In this document: positions 35,907 to 45,093 of the stretch, one piece after another | Numbering within the stretch: the first letter of the stretch is position 1 | How the letters are laid out: each line of letters opens with the position of its first letter | NCBI GenBank assembly: GCA_023430145.1 | Contig: JAEZCD010000095.1 | Location: 1 to 64,000 of the forward strand | From: Pseudomonadota bacterium | GTDB taxonomy: Bacteria; Pseudomonadota; Alphaproteobacteria; Rhizobiales; Methylopilaceae | Length of the DNA stretch: 64,000 bases | Direction: 5' to 3' | Program-made: the position numbers and the translations under genes | The notes under the pieces: generated by a model | What the model was told of the DNA's origin: nothing | Seen by the model: only the letters and a program-made list of their open reading frames with translations | The model's database searches: none

Positions 35907-37012
35907 TCACGATGCGATCATGTCGACGTAGCGGCGCTGGGTGTCCGCGTAGTTCTTCATCCACCAGTCGAAGTTCATCTTCGCCTGAACGGCGGCGTTC
36001 TCGGGCGATGTCGGGTTGATCGCCCGCAGCTCCGGCGGCACGCTCTGCTGCGCCTCCGGGTTGGACGGCCCCATGCCGAGCTCGGCGAGCAGCTTCACCT
36101 GCGGCTCGGGGTCCTGCATCGTGCGGATCGCCGCCATCGCCGCCTTGCCGGCCGGGTTGCCCTTCGGCACCACCCAGCAGCCGGCGACGAGCACGCCGCC
36201 CGGGAAGGCCCAGTCGATGCGGCCGCCCGTCTGTTTTTTCAGCACGTTGGCGCGGGTGTGCCAGAGCCAGCCCATCACGGCCTCGCCGCTGCGCAGAATG
36301 TCCTGGCCCTGGCTGCCGGTCTCCCAGAACAGCAGATGCTCCTTGATCGAGGCGATCTTGGCGAGCGCCCGCTCGCGGTCGAGGGGATAGAGCTTGTCGG
36401 GGGCGACCCCGTCGGCCATCAGCGCGAGCTCCAGCATCGGCTGCGGATCCTTGCGCACCATCCGTCGCCCCGGATACTTGGCGATGTCGAAGAAGTCCGC
36501 CGGCGACGGCCGCGTCTGATGGACTCGGTGTTCCAGGCCATCACGAAGCTGAAGAAGTAGTTGCCGACGCCGTAGTCGAACACGAATTCCGGAATGACCT
36601 TGCTGCGGTCGACGACCGAGTAGTCGATCGGCTCGAGCAGGCCGAGCTTGATGCCGAGCTCGCCGATGGCGGCGGCGCCGCCGTCGCAGATGTCCCAGGT
36701 GACGTTGCCGGATTCGACCATCGCCCGGATCTTGCCGTTGCTCGGGCCGGCGCCGTCGAGGATCATCTTGCCGCCCGTCACCTTGTCGTAGTGCGGGACG
36801 AAGGTGGCCGCGAAGGCCCGCTGCGCGTCGCCGCCCCAGTTGGCCATAACGACCTGCGGGCCGGCTGCACGAGCGCGTCCGGCGCCGAGGAGCGCGGGCG
36901 ACAGACCGGCGGCGCCGAGCCCCGCGAGAACAAGGCGGCGGCTCGGAAGCAGGTTAGGCTGGGTGTCCGAAGTCGCCGGTGGAACGCTCGCGAAGATACG
37001 ACGCACTTGCAT
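35907..37012 (-). pseudogene. polyamine-type substrate-binding protein (PotD-like), frameshifted
   Basis: A periplasmic binding protein with a clear Tat leader (SRRLVLAGLGAAGLS). The start is ATG 37012 behind GGGAGAGGGAG. Frame changes near 36508-36514: upstream reads to AWNTESIRRG, and the expected PSPADFFDIAKYPGRR continuation lies in another frame running to 35907. One missing base in a GC run restores a 368-residue protein of normal length. It could be a sequencing error in a GC-rich tract or a true lesion that would disable the importer. Confidence 0.85.
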
Positions 37013-37043
37013 GGCCGGCTCCCTCTCCCAAGGTCGACGCTCC

Positions 37044-37061
37044 AAATAGCGTAAATAACGT
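37044..37061. repeat. tandem 9-bp repeat upstream of the polyamine importer
   Basis: AAATAGCGT (37044-37052) is followed directly by AAATAACGT (37053-37061), eight of nine bases alike, in an AT-rich pocket 32 nt before the binding-protein start codon. It may be an operator or part of the promoter. Confidence 0.4.
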
Positions 37062-37508
37062 TGCGACGGAAATCCACGGTACCCAAGCTTCCGCCTGTTC
37101 TCGCCTCGATCGGCGGCTTCGCCGCGGGTCCTGGAAGGCCCCGGCCGTGCTCTCTCACAGGGCGCATTGTTCTCGCCGGCCGGTGCCGAAGATGGGAGGG
37201 AGGTACTCGCGGAGCGTCGTCTTCGAGGGGAGGAAGCTGCCGATGCTCATCCGCGGCCGACGACTGAGAAAGCCGGGAATTGTAACGACATCCCGGAGGC
37301 TTACGGCGAGCCGTTTGCGTCCCGGGGCCGGCTTTCGTGCACGGGCGATCGGCGTCATTTTCCGAGTGCTGGCGCTCGGCTGGCGTCCGGCTGCGCAAGC
37401 TCCGGCCCCGGGGAGCCGGGCCGATTTCGCGTTTCATTCGTAGCCGAAAAGGAGCGGCGGGCCGAAGCCGGGGCTGCGGAACCGATCCGCCCGGGCGGAG
37501 ACGGCGGT

Positions 37509-37536
37509 CCTCCGGCCGGCAAGCACCGGCCGGAGG
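37509..37536 (-). terminator. hairpin beyond the hydrogenase operon end
   Basis: A perfect 11-bp inverted repeat (37509-37519 and 37526-37536, 6-nt loop) lies 37 nt past the hupE stop codon. It is a good candidate for the end of the hydrogenase/hyp transcript, though no T-run follows. Confidence 0.6.
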
Positions 37537-37572
37537 CCGACAAATCGCCCCTTCAATGCGGCGGGCGAGCCC

Positions 37573-38169
37573 TCATTGGGCGAACAGCGAAACTCCGAGC
37601 AGTGCCATGACGGCGCCGACCATCCGCGTCGTCCACACCCTGGAGCGCGCTGCGAGGCGCTCGATTGCGATCCCGAGGCCGATACCGGCCGCGTGCAGCA
37701 GCGCCGTCGCGAGAATGAAGCCCGCGGCATAAGCGGCCGGCGCGCTGCCGTCCGGCAATTCGGTGCCGTGCGCGTGGCCGTGGAAGACGGCGAAGACGCC
37801 GACGATGCCCATGGCGAGCGCGGTCGGCATGCCGACGCCGAGCGCGACGAGAACGCCGAGAACGATGACCGAGAGCGCGATCCCCTGCTCGACGAAGGGC
37901 AGCGGAACGCCTGCGAAGCCCAGCACGCCCCCGAGCGTCATCATACCGATGAAGGCCGCCGGCACGAGCCACATGGCCCCGCCGCCGAGGTGGGCGGCGA
38001 GCATGCCGACCGCGACCATCGCCAAAATATGGTCGAGGCCGCCGAGCGGATGCATGAAGCCGTGCGCGAGGCCGCCATGGTCGCCGACGCCGACATGGGC
38101 GAGCGCCGGCGTTGCGAGCGTGCCCGCCAGAACGGCCGCCAACACGATGGTTCGAAGCTTTCCCTGCAT
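37573..38169 (-). CDS. hupE: HupE/UreJ-family nickel-related membrane protein
   Basis: A 198-residue inner-membrane protein, with a cleavable-looking signal peptide (about 1-24, ending ALA-HV) and about six helices. The HPLGGLDHILAM motif near residue 41 is the family hallmark and likely metal-binding; FHGHAHG is also present mid-protein. HupE proteins are linked to nickel supply for [NiFe]-hydrogenase. It is last in the hyp operon, 47 nt after hypB. Confidence 0.93.
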   Translation of the reverse strand: MQGKLRTIVLAAVLAGTLATPALAHVGVGDHGGLAHGFMHPLGGLDHILAMVAVGMLAAHLGGGAMWLVPAAFIGMMTLGGVLGFAGVPLPFVEQGIALSVIVLGVLVALGVGMPTALAMGIVGVFAVFHGHAHGTELPDGSAPAAYAAGFILATALLHAAGIGLGIAIERLAARSRVWTTRMVGAVMALLGVSLFAQ

Positions 38170-38216
38170 CGTCCTTCTCCTCTCTCCCGTTTCTCGACAG
38201 TGTCGCGCCGGCGCCG

Positions 38217-39176
38217 TCAGGCGAGCGCCGCTTGCCGCGCACTCGCCGCCTCCCGGCGTAGCCAGCCGTACCAGGCATCGAGTCCTTCTCCCGTGCGCGC
38301 CGAGAGGCGCAGGACGGTGATCGTCGGATTGACCCGCAGCGCATTGGCGATCGCCGCGCCGACGTCGAAGTCGACATGCGGCAGAAGATCGATCTTGTTG
38401 AGGATCGCGATCTCGGCCGCCTGGAAGATGTGCGGATATTTCAGCGGCTTGTCGTCGCCCTCGGTGACCGAGAGGATCGCCACCTTGGCGCGCTCGCCGA
38501 GATCGAACAGGGCAGGGCAGACGAGGTTGCCGACGTTCTCGATCATGACCACCGAGCCGGCCGGCGGCTTCAGCGCATTGAGGCCGTGCGCCACCATGTC
38601 CGCCTCGAGATGGCAGCCCGAGCCGGTATTGACCTGGACGGCCGGCGCGCCGGCGGCGCGGATGCGCTCGCCGTCGCGGCTCGTCGCCTGGTCGCCCTCG
38701 ACGACGTAGATCGGCAGCTCGCCCGAAAGATCGCGGATGGTGCGCTCGAGCAGCGTGGTTTTTCCGGCGCCCGGCGCGCTGACGAGGTTGACGGCGAGAA
38801 TCTCGCGGCCGGCGAACCAGGCGCGGTTGCGCGCGGCGAGCGCGTCGTTCTTGGCGAGGAGGCGCGCTTCGAGGTCGACTACCTCTGCACGCGGCGGCGC
38901 CTCGTGGCGGTGACCGCCGTGGTGATGATCATGCGCATGAGCATGCCCGTGCTGATGGTCGTGCCCGTGGTGGTGGTGGGAGTCGGCATGATCGTGGTGG
39001 TGGTCGTGGTGGTCGTGATCATGCGCGTGGTGATCGTGCGGATGCGCGTGCCGATGGCGCGTGCCGTCGGCATGGACATGCTCGTCGGCATGCGCGTCGA
39101 GCGGCGTCGTGACGCCGGTCTGCAGATCGTGAAGGCTGGCGACGGCTCCCGCGCCGCAGCCACATGTGGTGCACAT
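38217..39176 (-). CDS. hypB: hydrogenase/nickel insertion GTPase
   Basis: HypB is the GTPase that delivers nickel, with HypA, to the large-subunit precursor. The N-terminus has the CxxCGC high-affinity nickel site (MCTTCGCG), then a His-rich nickel-storage stretch over about residues 25-95 made mainly of HDH and HHH runs. The G domain has SAPGAGKTT (P-loop) and [16 protein letters not shown] gives guanine specificity. ATG 39176 overlaps the hypA stop (TGATG) with GAGGAGG ahead; a GTG one codon earlier is possible. About 319 residues. Confidence 0.96.
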   Translation of the reverse strand: MCTTCGCGAGAVASLHDLQTGVTTPLDAHADEHVHADGTRHRHAHPHDHHAHDHDHHDHHHDHADSHHHHGHDHQHGHAHAHDHHHGGHRHEAPPRAEVVDLEARLLAKNDALAARNRAWFAGREILAVNLVSAPGAGKTTLLERTIRDLSGELPIYVVEGDQATSRDGERIRAAGAPAVQVNTGSGCHLEADMVAHGLNALKPPAGSVVMIENVGNLVCPALFDLGERAKVAILSVTEGDDKPLKYPHIFQAAEIAILNKIDLLPHVDFDVGAAIANALRVNPTITVLRLSARTGEGLDAWYGWLRREAASARQAALA

Positions 39177-39514
39177 CACGCCGCCTCCTCGAGTTCCATG
39201 GTCTTGACCTTCAGCTCGTCACCGCCGGTCCGCGTGGCGTCGCGGCTGCCGCAGGCGCAGGCGGTGAACAGGTTCGGCGTGAGAAATTCGGCGCCGCAGG
39301 CATTGCAGCGCGCCCGCCCCGGCACCTCGCGGATCTCGAGCGTCGCGCCCTCGAGCGCGGTCCCCTCGGCGACGACATCGAAGCAGAAGGCCATCGCGTC
39401 GGCCATGACGCCCGAGAGCTGGCCGACCTCGACCGTCACGCGCCGGACCCGCCGTCCGCGTGCCGCATTGGCGACGATGGCGACGATGTTGCGGGTGATG
39501 CCGAGCTCGTGCAT
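39176..39514 (-). CDS. hypA: hydrogenase nickel incorporation protein
   Basis: HypA binds nickel through its N-terminal Met-His (MHELGI) and hands it to the hydrogenase large subunit with HypB. The 112-residue protein has the structural zinc site in two Cys pairs (CNAC and CAC-G) near residues 75 and 92. The second pair is slightly unusual (CACG rather than CPxCG). It overlaps hypB. Confidence 0.95.
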   Translation of the reverse strand: MHELGITRNIVAIVANAARGRRVRRVTVEVGQLSGVMADAMAFCFDVVAEGTALEGATLEIREVPGRARCNACGAEFLTPNLFTACACGSRDATRTGGDELKVKTMELEEAA

Positions 39515-39524
39515 CTGGCGGCCT

Positions 39525-40592
39525 TCAGCAGATCCGCGGCAGCTGGTCGCCGACCAGCATGTCGACGATGCGCTCGCCGCCGAAGCAGGTTTTCATCGTG
39601 ACCCGGCCCGGGGCGCCGTCGGTCACGGTGCCGATTCGGCACGCGCCGTGGCCGTATTCGTGCGCGCGCATGGCGGCGAGCGCTCTGCCCGCGTCCTCGG
39701 CCGGCACGACCGCGACGATCTTACCCTCGTTGGCGAGGTAGAGCGGATCGAGGCCGAGGATCTCGCAAAAGGCCTTTACTTCGCCCGCGATCGGCGTCAG
39801 CTCCTCGCTGATCGAGATCGCTACCTGCGAGGCTTCGGCGAGCTCGTTGAGCACGGAGGCAAGGCCGCCGCGGGTCGCGTCGCGCAGGAGGCGGGTACTC
39901 GGCGCGGCGGCGAGAAGTTCGTCTATGAGGCCGTCCAGCGGCGCGCAGTCGCTCATGATCGGGCTGTCGAGCACCATGTCGCCGCGCGCGCCGAGGATGG
40001 CGGCGCCGTGATCGCCGAGGCGGCCATTGACGAGAACGGCGTCGCCGGGCCGGGCGCGATGCGCGCCGAGATCGATCACGCTGCGGATCACCCCAATGCC
40101 GGTCGTGGTGAGAAACAGGCGATCGCAGCTGCCCTTCTCGACCACCTTGGTATCGCCGGTGACGATGCGCACGCCGGCTTGCTCGGCCGCCTCGGCCATG
40201 GAGTGGGCGATACGGCGCAACAGGTCGACCTCGACGCCTTCCTCGATGATCGCCGCGCAGGAGAGAAAGAGCGGCTTCGCGCCGCCGACCGCGAGGTCGT
40301 TCACGGTTCCACATACGGCCAGCTTGCCGATGTCGCCGCCGGGAAACTCGAGCGGCGCGACGACGAAGCAATCGGTCGTGAAGGCGAGCCGGTCGCCCAG
40401 CCTGCACAGCTCGCCGAGATCGAGGCGCGCCTGATCCTCGAGCGGGGCGAGGAGCGGATTGTCGAAGGCGGTGACGAACACGTCGTCGACGAGATCGCGC
40501 ATCGCCTTGCCGCCGCCGCCATGGGCGAGCGTGACTTTCGGGACATGCAGCCGGCCTTGCCGGCGGGGCGCCCTGAACGACATCATGTTCAT
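39525..40592 (-). CDS. hypE: carbamoyl dehydratase, hydrogenase maturation protein
   Basis: HypE dehydrates the carbamoyl group that HypF places on its C-terminal Cys, to give the cyanide ligand of the Fe centre. The 355-residue protein has GGGGKAM near the N-terminus, the PurM-type GDTKVVEKG motif, and the obligatory C-terminal PRIC, the Cys being the thiocarbamate site. ATG 40592 overlaps the hypD stop (ATGA). Confidence 0.97.
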   Translation of the reverse strand: MNMMSFRAPRRQGRLHVPKVTLAHGGGGKAMRDLVDDVFVTAFDNPLLAPLEDQARLDLGELCRLGDRLAFTTDCFVVAPLEFPGGDIGKLAVCGTVNDLAVGGAKPLFLSCAAIIEEGVEVDLLRRIAHSMAEAAEQAGVRIVTGDTKVVEKGSCDRLFLTTTGIGVIRSVIDLGAHRARPGDAVLVNGRLGDHGAAILGARGDMVLDSPIMSDCAPLDGLIDELLAAAPSTRLLRDATRGGLASVLNELAEASQVAISISEELTPIAGEVKAFCEILGLDPLYLANEGKIVAVVPAEDAGRALAAMRAHEYGHGACRIGTVTDGAPGRVTMKTCFGGERIVDMLVGDQLPRIC

Positions 40593-41719
40593 GCGACGGC
40601 CGCCTTCTGCCGGACGCCGCCGTACTGGTAATAGGCCGAGCAGGCGCCCTCGGTGGACACCATCAGCGCCCCCAGTGGCGTCTCCGGCGTGCAGGCGGTG
40701 CCGAACACCTTGCACTGCCAGGGCTTGATGACGCCTTTCAGCACTTCGCCGCACTGGCAGGATTTCGGATCGGCGATGCGGATGTTCGGCACGGCGAACT
40801 TCCGCTCGGCGTCGAAGCCGGCATAGGCCTCGCGCATCCGCACGCCGGAATGGTCGATCGAGCCGAGCCCGCGCCATTCGAAGAACTCCCGCAGCTCGTA
40901 GACGCGGGCGACGGCGGCGAGCGCCGGCGCATTGCCGGCGTCCGGCACGACGCGGGCGTACTGGTTCTCGATCTCGCAGCGGCTGTCGCGGATCTGCTCG
41001 AGCACCATCCAGATCGACTGCAGCACGTCGAGCGGCTCGAAGCCGGCGACGACCATCGGCCGGCGATAAAAGCGGGCGATGAACTCGTAGGGCGCCGTGC
41101 CGATCACCATCGACACGTGGCCCGGTCCGAGGAAGCCGTCGAGGTGCAGGTCGGGGCTGTCGAGGATCGCCTTGATCGTCGGCACGATGGTGATGTGGTT
41201 GCAGAAGACCGAGAAGTTGCGCACCCCCTCGGCCTCGGCGCGCAGCACGGTAAGCGCGGTCGACGGCATCGTCGTCTCGAAGCCGATGCCGAAGAAGACC
41301 ACCTCGCGGTCGGGATTGGCGCGTGCCAGCGCCAGCGCGTCCATCGGCGAATAGACCATGCGGATGTCGGCGCCGTCGGCCTTGGCCTGCAGGAGGCTCT
41401 TCTTCGAGCCCGGCACCCGCATCGCGTCGCCGAATGTGGTGAAGATCACCTCCGGCCGCTCGGCGATGGCGAGGCAGTCGTCGACGCGGCCCATCGGCAG
41501 CACGCAGACCGGGCAGCCCGGCCCGTGCACGAGCTCGATCTCGGCCGGCAGCATGCCCTCGATGCCATAGCGGAAGATCGAGTGCGTGTGCCCGCCGCAC
41601 ACCTCCATGATCTGGATCGGGCGCTGCTTCGCGTCGGCGACGGCTTTGGCCAGCGGCTCGATCTCGCGCACGAGCGCGCGCGCCTTCTCGCGGTCGCGGA
41701 ACTCGTCGACGTACTTCAT
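40589..41719 (-). CDS. hypD: hydrogenase Fe-cyanide/CO assembly protein
   Basis: HypD, with HypC, is the scaffold for the Fe(CN)2CO unit and carries a [4Fe-4S] cluster. All Cys motifs are present: EVCGGHTHS (about residue 41), GPGCPVC (about 69) and the C-terminal CQCGEVLKG...ACTPETPLG...GACSAYYQY. The ATG at 41719 gives the normal 376 residues and overlaps the SIS gene's stop by 4 nt. Confidence 0.97.
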   Translation of the reverse strand: MKYVDEFRDREKARALVREIEPLAKAVADAKQRPIQIMEVCGGHTHSIFRYGIEGMLPAEIELVHGPGCPVCVLPMGRVDDCLAIAERPEVIFTTFGDAMRVPGSKKSLLQAKADGADIRMVYSPMDALALARANPDREVVFFGIGFETTMPSTALTVLRAEAEGVRNFSVFCNHITIVPTIKAILDSPDLHLDGFLGPGHVSMVIGTAPYEFIARFYRRPMVVAGFEPLDVLQSIWMVLEQIRDSRCEIENQYARVVPDAGNAPALAAVARVYELREFFEWRGLGSIDHSGVRMREAYAGFDAERKFAVPNIRIADPKSCQCGEVLKGVIKPWQCKVFGTACTPETPLGALMVSTEGACSAYYQYGGVRQKAAVA

Positions 41720-42408
41720 GCCGCCGCCTCCTTCGCCTGCGCCGAGCCGCGGTCGTCGGCGAGCAGCGTGTGCACGAGATCCCAGAGGATGTGGTAGGCG
41801 GCGACGTGGCACTCCTGGACGCGGTGGATCGAGGAGGAGGGCACGATCAGGCAATGGTCGACGACGCCGGACGATTTCATCCGGCCGCCGTCGCCGCCGG
41901 CGAGGCCGATGGTGACGAGCCCCATCTCCTTGGCCTTGGCGAAGGCGGCGATGAGGTTGTTCGAGTTGCCGCTGGTCGAGATGCCGACGAGGCCGTCCCC
42001 GGCCCGCGCCTGCGCCACCACCTGGCGCACGAACACATGCTCGAAGCCGAGATCGTTGCCGACGGCCGAGATCATTGCGAGGTCGGCGACGAGATTGATC
42101 GCCGCCAGCGCCGGCCGGCCGGCGGTGATCGGGTGGACGAACTCGACCGCGACATGGGAGGCATCGCAGCTCGAGCCGCCATTGCCCATCGAGAACAGCC
42201 TGCCGCCGCGGCGATAGACGCCGGCGACGGCCCTGGCGGCGGCGACGAGGGTCTCCGCCTGTCCGCCGAAGAAGCGCTCATTGGTGTCGCGCGACTCCCG
42301 CGCCTTCTCGGCGACGGAATGCTTGAGCGCCGCGTCGAGCTTTTCCGGATCCTGGGCCGTCCCGTGCAGGAACGGATAGAGTCCCTTCAGTTCGCTTTCG
42401 CTGGCCAT
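41716..42408 (-). CDS. SIS-domain phosphosugar isomerase-like protein in the hyp operon
   Basis: A 230-residue protein of the GmhA/DiaA group (sedoheptulose-7-phosphate isomerase-like). The SIS phosphosugar-binding loops are visible as GNGGSSCDASH near residue 73 and STSGNSNN near 140. An extra N-terminal segment of about 25 residues precedes the usual fold. It is embedded and translationally coupled between hypC and hypD, as in other hydrogenase loci of the high-affinity type, so its role is probably in maturation or regulation rather than LPS heptose synthesis. That role is not established. Confidence 0.85.
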   Translation of the reverse strand: MASESELKGLYPFLHGTAQDPEKLDAALKHSVAEKARESRDTNERFFGGQAETLVAAARAVAGVYRRGGRLFSMGNGGSSCDASHVAVEFVHPITAGRPALAAINLVADLAMISAVGNDLGFEHVFVRQVVAQARAGDGLVGISTSGNSNNLIAAFAKAKEMGLVTIGLAGGDGGRMKSSGVVDHCLIVPSSSIHRVQECHVAAYHILWDLVHTLLADDRGSAQAKEAAA

Positions 42409-42415
42409 GGCACCC

Positions 42416-42700
42416 TCACGCGTGTTGTGGCGAGAGCCGCATCGCTTCCATTTCCGCCTGCGCCTCGCCGAGCTCGGTCAGGATCTTCAGCGTCTCGGCG
42501 GCCTGCTGCTCGTCGATGCGGCTCATCGCGAAGCCGACATGGATCAGCACCCAGTCGCCGATGCAGCTTTCGGGCTCGCACCCGTCGCCGACGATGCAGG
42601 CGATGTTCACCTGCCGCTTGATGCCGCCGACGTCGGCGGTGGCGAGCTTCTTCTCCGCATCGTCGATCTTCACGATGCGGCCAGGGATGCCGAGGCACAT
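42416..42700 (-). CDS. hypC: hydrogenase maturation chaperone
   Basis: HypC carries the Fe(CN)2CO unit between HypD and the large subunit. It begins MCLGIPG, the essential Cys2 motif, and has the family's ADVGG-xxR and GDWVLIHVGFA segments. At 94 residues it is a little long because of a C-terminal Glu-rich tail. GGAGGAG precedes the ATG. It overlaps the 3' end of hypF by 31 nt. Confidence 0.96.
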   Translation of the reverse strand: MCLGIPGRIVKIDDAEKKLATADVGGIKRQVNIACIVGDGCEPESCIGDWVLIHVGFAMSRIDEQQAAETLKILTELGEAQAEMEAMRLSPQHA

Positions 42701-45093
42701 GTCGCTCCTCCCATGAGACGCGCGGCGGCGATCGCCGCCTGGCCGAGCGCGAGGCCGCCGTCGCCGGCGGGTACGGCCGCATGCGTAAGGACGTGGAATT
42801 GGCGTTCGGCGAGCAGCCGCTCGACTTCGGCGCGAAGCACCTCGTTGTGGAAGCAGCCGCCTGTGAGCGCGACGGTGTCGAAGCGCGCGCCGGACTTCGC
42901 GTCGCGACCCGCGAGCTTCTCCGTCATCGCCGCGATCGCGCGGGCGAGGCCGCGATGGAACCGGGCGGCGATGACACCCGGCGGCGTGCCGAGCAGGAGA
43001 TCGCCGAGAATGGCGTTCCAAAACGCCTTCGGCTCGATGTAGGGGAGCCCGGACCCGCGCAGGCGCGGGATCGTGAAGGGGTAGGCGAGGGTTTCGGGCT
43101 CCTCGTGCAGCGCCTCGGGATCGACGATCGCCTCGAGCCGCGCCGCCGCCTCGCCCTCATAGCCCTGGCGCTCGCGGCAAATGCCGAGCGCCGCGGCGAC
43201 GGCATCGAACAGGCGCCCGCATGAGGACGCGAGCGGCGCGTTGGTCGCCGATCTCAGCATCGCGTCGAGCATGGGCCGCGGCCGGCCGGCGAGATCGCGA
43301 TAGAGCTCGAGCTCGCCGAAATTGAGCGTCAGCTCGGCCCAGCCGATCTCGGCCATGAGGTGGGCGTAGAGATTGCGCCAGGGTTCGCGGACGGCCTTCG
43401 CCCCGCCCGGCATCGCCACCGGCTTGAAGGTGCCGAGCCGCTGATAGGCCCGATAATCGGCGAGCAGGAACTCGCCGCCCCAGATCGTGCCGTCATCGCC
43501 GAAGCCGAGGCCGTCGAGCGCGATGCCGAGCACCGGCGGCGCATCGAGGCGGCGGTCGTTCTCGGCGAGGCACGCGGCGACATGCGCGTGATGATGCTGC
43601 ACCTCGACGAGGGGCAGGCGCTCGTCGCCCGCACGCCTGTGCGCGAGCTTGGTCGACAGATATTCGGGATGCAGATCGGCGGCGAGCGCCGAAGGCTCGT
43701 GCGAGAAGAGCTTTGCGTAGAGCGAAAGAGTCTTCTCGTAGTCGGCAAAAGTGCGTGCGTCCTCAAGATCGCCCTGGTGCTGGGAGAGGATCGCTTGCCC
43801 GTCCTTCACCAGGCAAAAAGTCGCCTTCAGCTCGCCGCCATAGGCGAGCAGATCGGGCGCATTCTCGAACCCCGGCGGCAGCGGGATGGGCGCCGGCGCA
43901 TGGCCGCGCGCCCGGCGCAGGACGCGCACCGTGCCGTCGCGCGCGCGGACCACGGAATCATCGATACCGTTGGCGATCGGCCGGTCGTGCACGAGGGCCC
44001 AGGCGGCGATCCCGCCGAGGCGTGCGGCGAGCTCGTCGTCGTCCGTCACCTGCGGCTCTTCCGAGAGGTTGGCGCTCGTCATCACCAATGGCCGGTTCAT
44101 CCGGCGCAGGACGAGATGGTGCAGCGGCGTCGTCGGCAGCATGAAGCCGAGCGTGCCGAGGCCCGGGGCGACGGCGTCGGGCAGCAGCTCGGGCCCGGTC
44201 GCCCGCAGGAGCACGATCGACGCTTCCGGGCTCGCGAGGCAGCGTTCCTCGGTCTCGGACAGGGCGCAGTAGCGGCGGATGATCTCCGTATCGCGCGCCA
44301 TCAGCGCGAACGGTTTCGTGTCGCGCCGCTTCAAGGCCCGCAGCCGCTCGACGACCGCCGGCTTGGTCGCGTCGCAGGCGAGGTGGTAGCCGCCGAGCCC
44401 TTTTATGGCGACGATCTCGCCTTTCTGCAGGAGCCCGCAGACCGCGTCGACGTCGTCGAGCATCGAGTGCTGGTCGAAGCTCGCGGCGCGGCCGTCGAGG
44501 CGGATCAGCCGGGCGCGCGGGCCGCAGGCATGGCAGGCGGTGGTCTCGGCATGGAAGCGACGGTCCGCCGGATCGGTATATTCGGCGGCGCAGGCCGGGC
44601 AAAGCGGAAAGTCGCGCATCGTCGTCTGCGCGCGGTCGTAGGGAATGCCGGTGACGATCGACAGGCGCGGTCCGCAATGCGTGCAGGTCGTGAACGGGTA
44701 GCGGTAGCGGCGCGCGAAGGGGTCGGTGATCTCGGCTGCGCAGTCAGCGCAGAGGCGGGCGTCCGGCGCGATCTGCGTTCGCGCGGCGCCGGCGACGCTC
44801 TCGAGGATGCGAAATCCATCGGCGAGGTCGCCCGTGAACGCGGACTGCTCGATCCCGTCGAGCCTCGCCAGCGGCGGCGGCACGCGCCGCAAGCGGTCGA
44901 GAAGCACCTCGATCGCGGCGCGCGGGCCCCGCGCGCGGATCAGCACGCCCTCGCCGTCGTTCCGGACGTCGCCCGCGAGGCCGAGCGCCTGCGCGTGCTG
45001 CCAGACGGTGGGCCGGAAGCCGACGCCCTGCACGCGGCCGCGCACCCGGATCTCCAGCGCGGCGATGTCGCCGATGGTCACCGGGGCGCTCAT
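42670..45093 (-). CDS. hypF: carbamoyltransferase, hydrogenase maturation protein
   Basis: HypF makes the carbamoyl adenylate from carbamoyl phosphate and ATP and passes it to HypE. Domains in order are acylphosphatase (VRGRVQGVGFRP, residues about 17-28), two Cys4 zinc fingers (CADC/CTHC, CPAC/CHAC), YrdC-like, and Kae1-like with HHHAHVAAC near residue 500. The ATG at 45093 gives the normal 807 residues and overlaps the previous stop. The 3' end runs 31 nt into hypC. Confidence 0.96.
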   Translation of the reverse strand: MSAPVTIGDIAALEIRVRGRVQGVGFRPTVWQHAQALGLAGDVRNDGEGVLIRARGPRAAIEVLLDRLRRVPPPLARLDGIEQSAFTGDLADGFRILESVAGAARTQIAPDARLCADCAAEITDPFARRYRYPFTTCTHCGPRLSIVTGIPYDRAQTTMRDFPLCPACAAEYTDPADRRFHAETTACHACGPRARLIRLDGRAASFDQHSMLDDVDAVCGLLQKGEIVAIKGLGGYHLACDATKPAVVERLRALKRRDTKPFALMARDTEIIRRYCALSETEERCLASPEASIVLLRATGPELLPDAVAPGLGTLGFMLPTTPLHHLVLRRMNRPLVMTSANLSEEPQVTDDDELAARLGGIAAWALVHDRPIANGIDDSVVRARDGTVRVLRRARGHAPAPIPLPPGFENAPDLLAYGGELKATFCLVKDGQAILSQHQGDLEDARTFADYEKTLSLYAKLFSHEPSALAADLHPEYLSTKLAHRRAGDERLPLVEVQHHHAHVAACLAENDRRLDAPPVLGIALDGLGFGDDGTIWGGEFLLADYRAYQRLGTFKPVAMPGGAKAVREPWRNLYAHLMAEIGWAELTLNFGELELYRDLAGRPRPMLDAMLRSATNAPLASSCGRLFDAVAAALGICRERQGYEGEAAARLEAIVDPEALHEEPETLAYPFTIPRLRGSGLPYIEPKAFWNAILGDLLLGTPPGVIAARFHRGLARAIAAMTEKLAGRDAKSGARFDTVALTGGCFHNEVLRAEVERLLAERQFHVLTHAAVPAGDGGLALGQAAIAAARLMGGATCASASLAAS

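Larger units (their letters stand above)
37013..37572. other. intergenic region between the polyamine importer and hupE
   Basis: About 560 nt without a supportable gene; several short overlapping frames exist on both strands but none has a credible start or known motif. It holds a tandem 9-bp repeat near the importer start and a strong 11-bp hairpin near the hupE end, both listed separately. It marks the border between the importer operon and the hydrogenase locus, both read leftward. Confidence 0.5.

Noticed and set aside
35785..35920. Extra ATGCGAT copies near 35786 and 35913
   Set aside because: They lack the AT-rich tail at the right distance and lie at or in coding sequence, so they look like chance matches.
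38900..39120. A simple-sequence repeat (CAT/GTG-rich run)
   Set aside because: It codes for the His-rich nickel-binding stretch of HypB in frame, so it is a protein feature and not a separate repeat element.
38376..40631. A 751-residue plus-strand frame across hypB, hypA and hypE
   Set aside because: It crosses three certain maturation genes on the other strand, and its Met/Val runs are the antisense of the HypB His-rich region.
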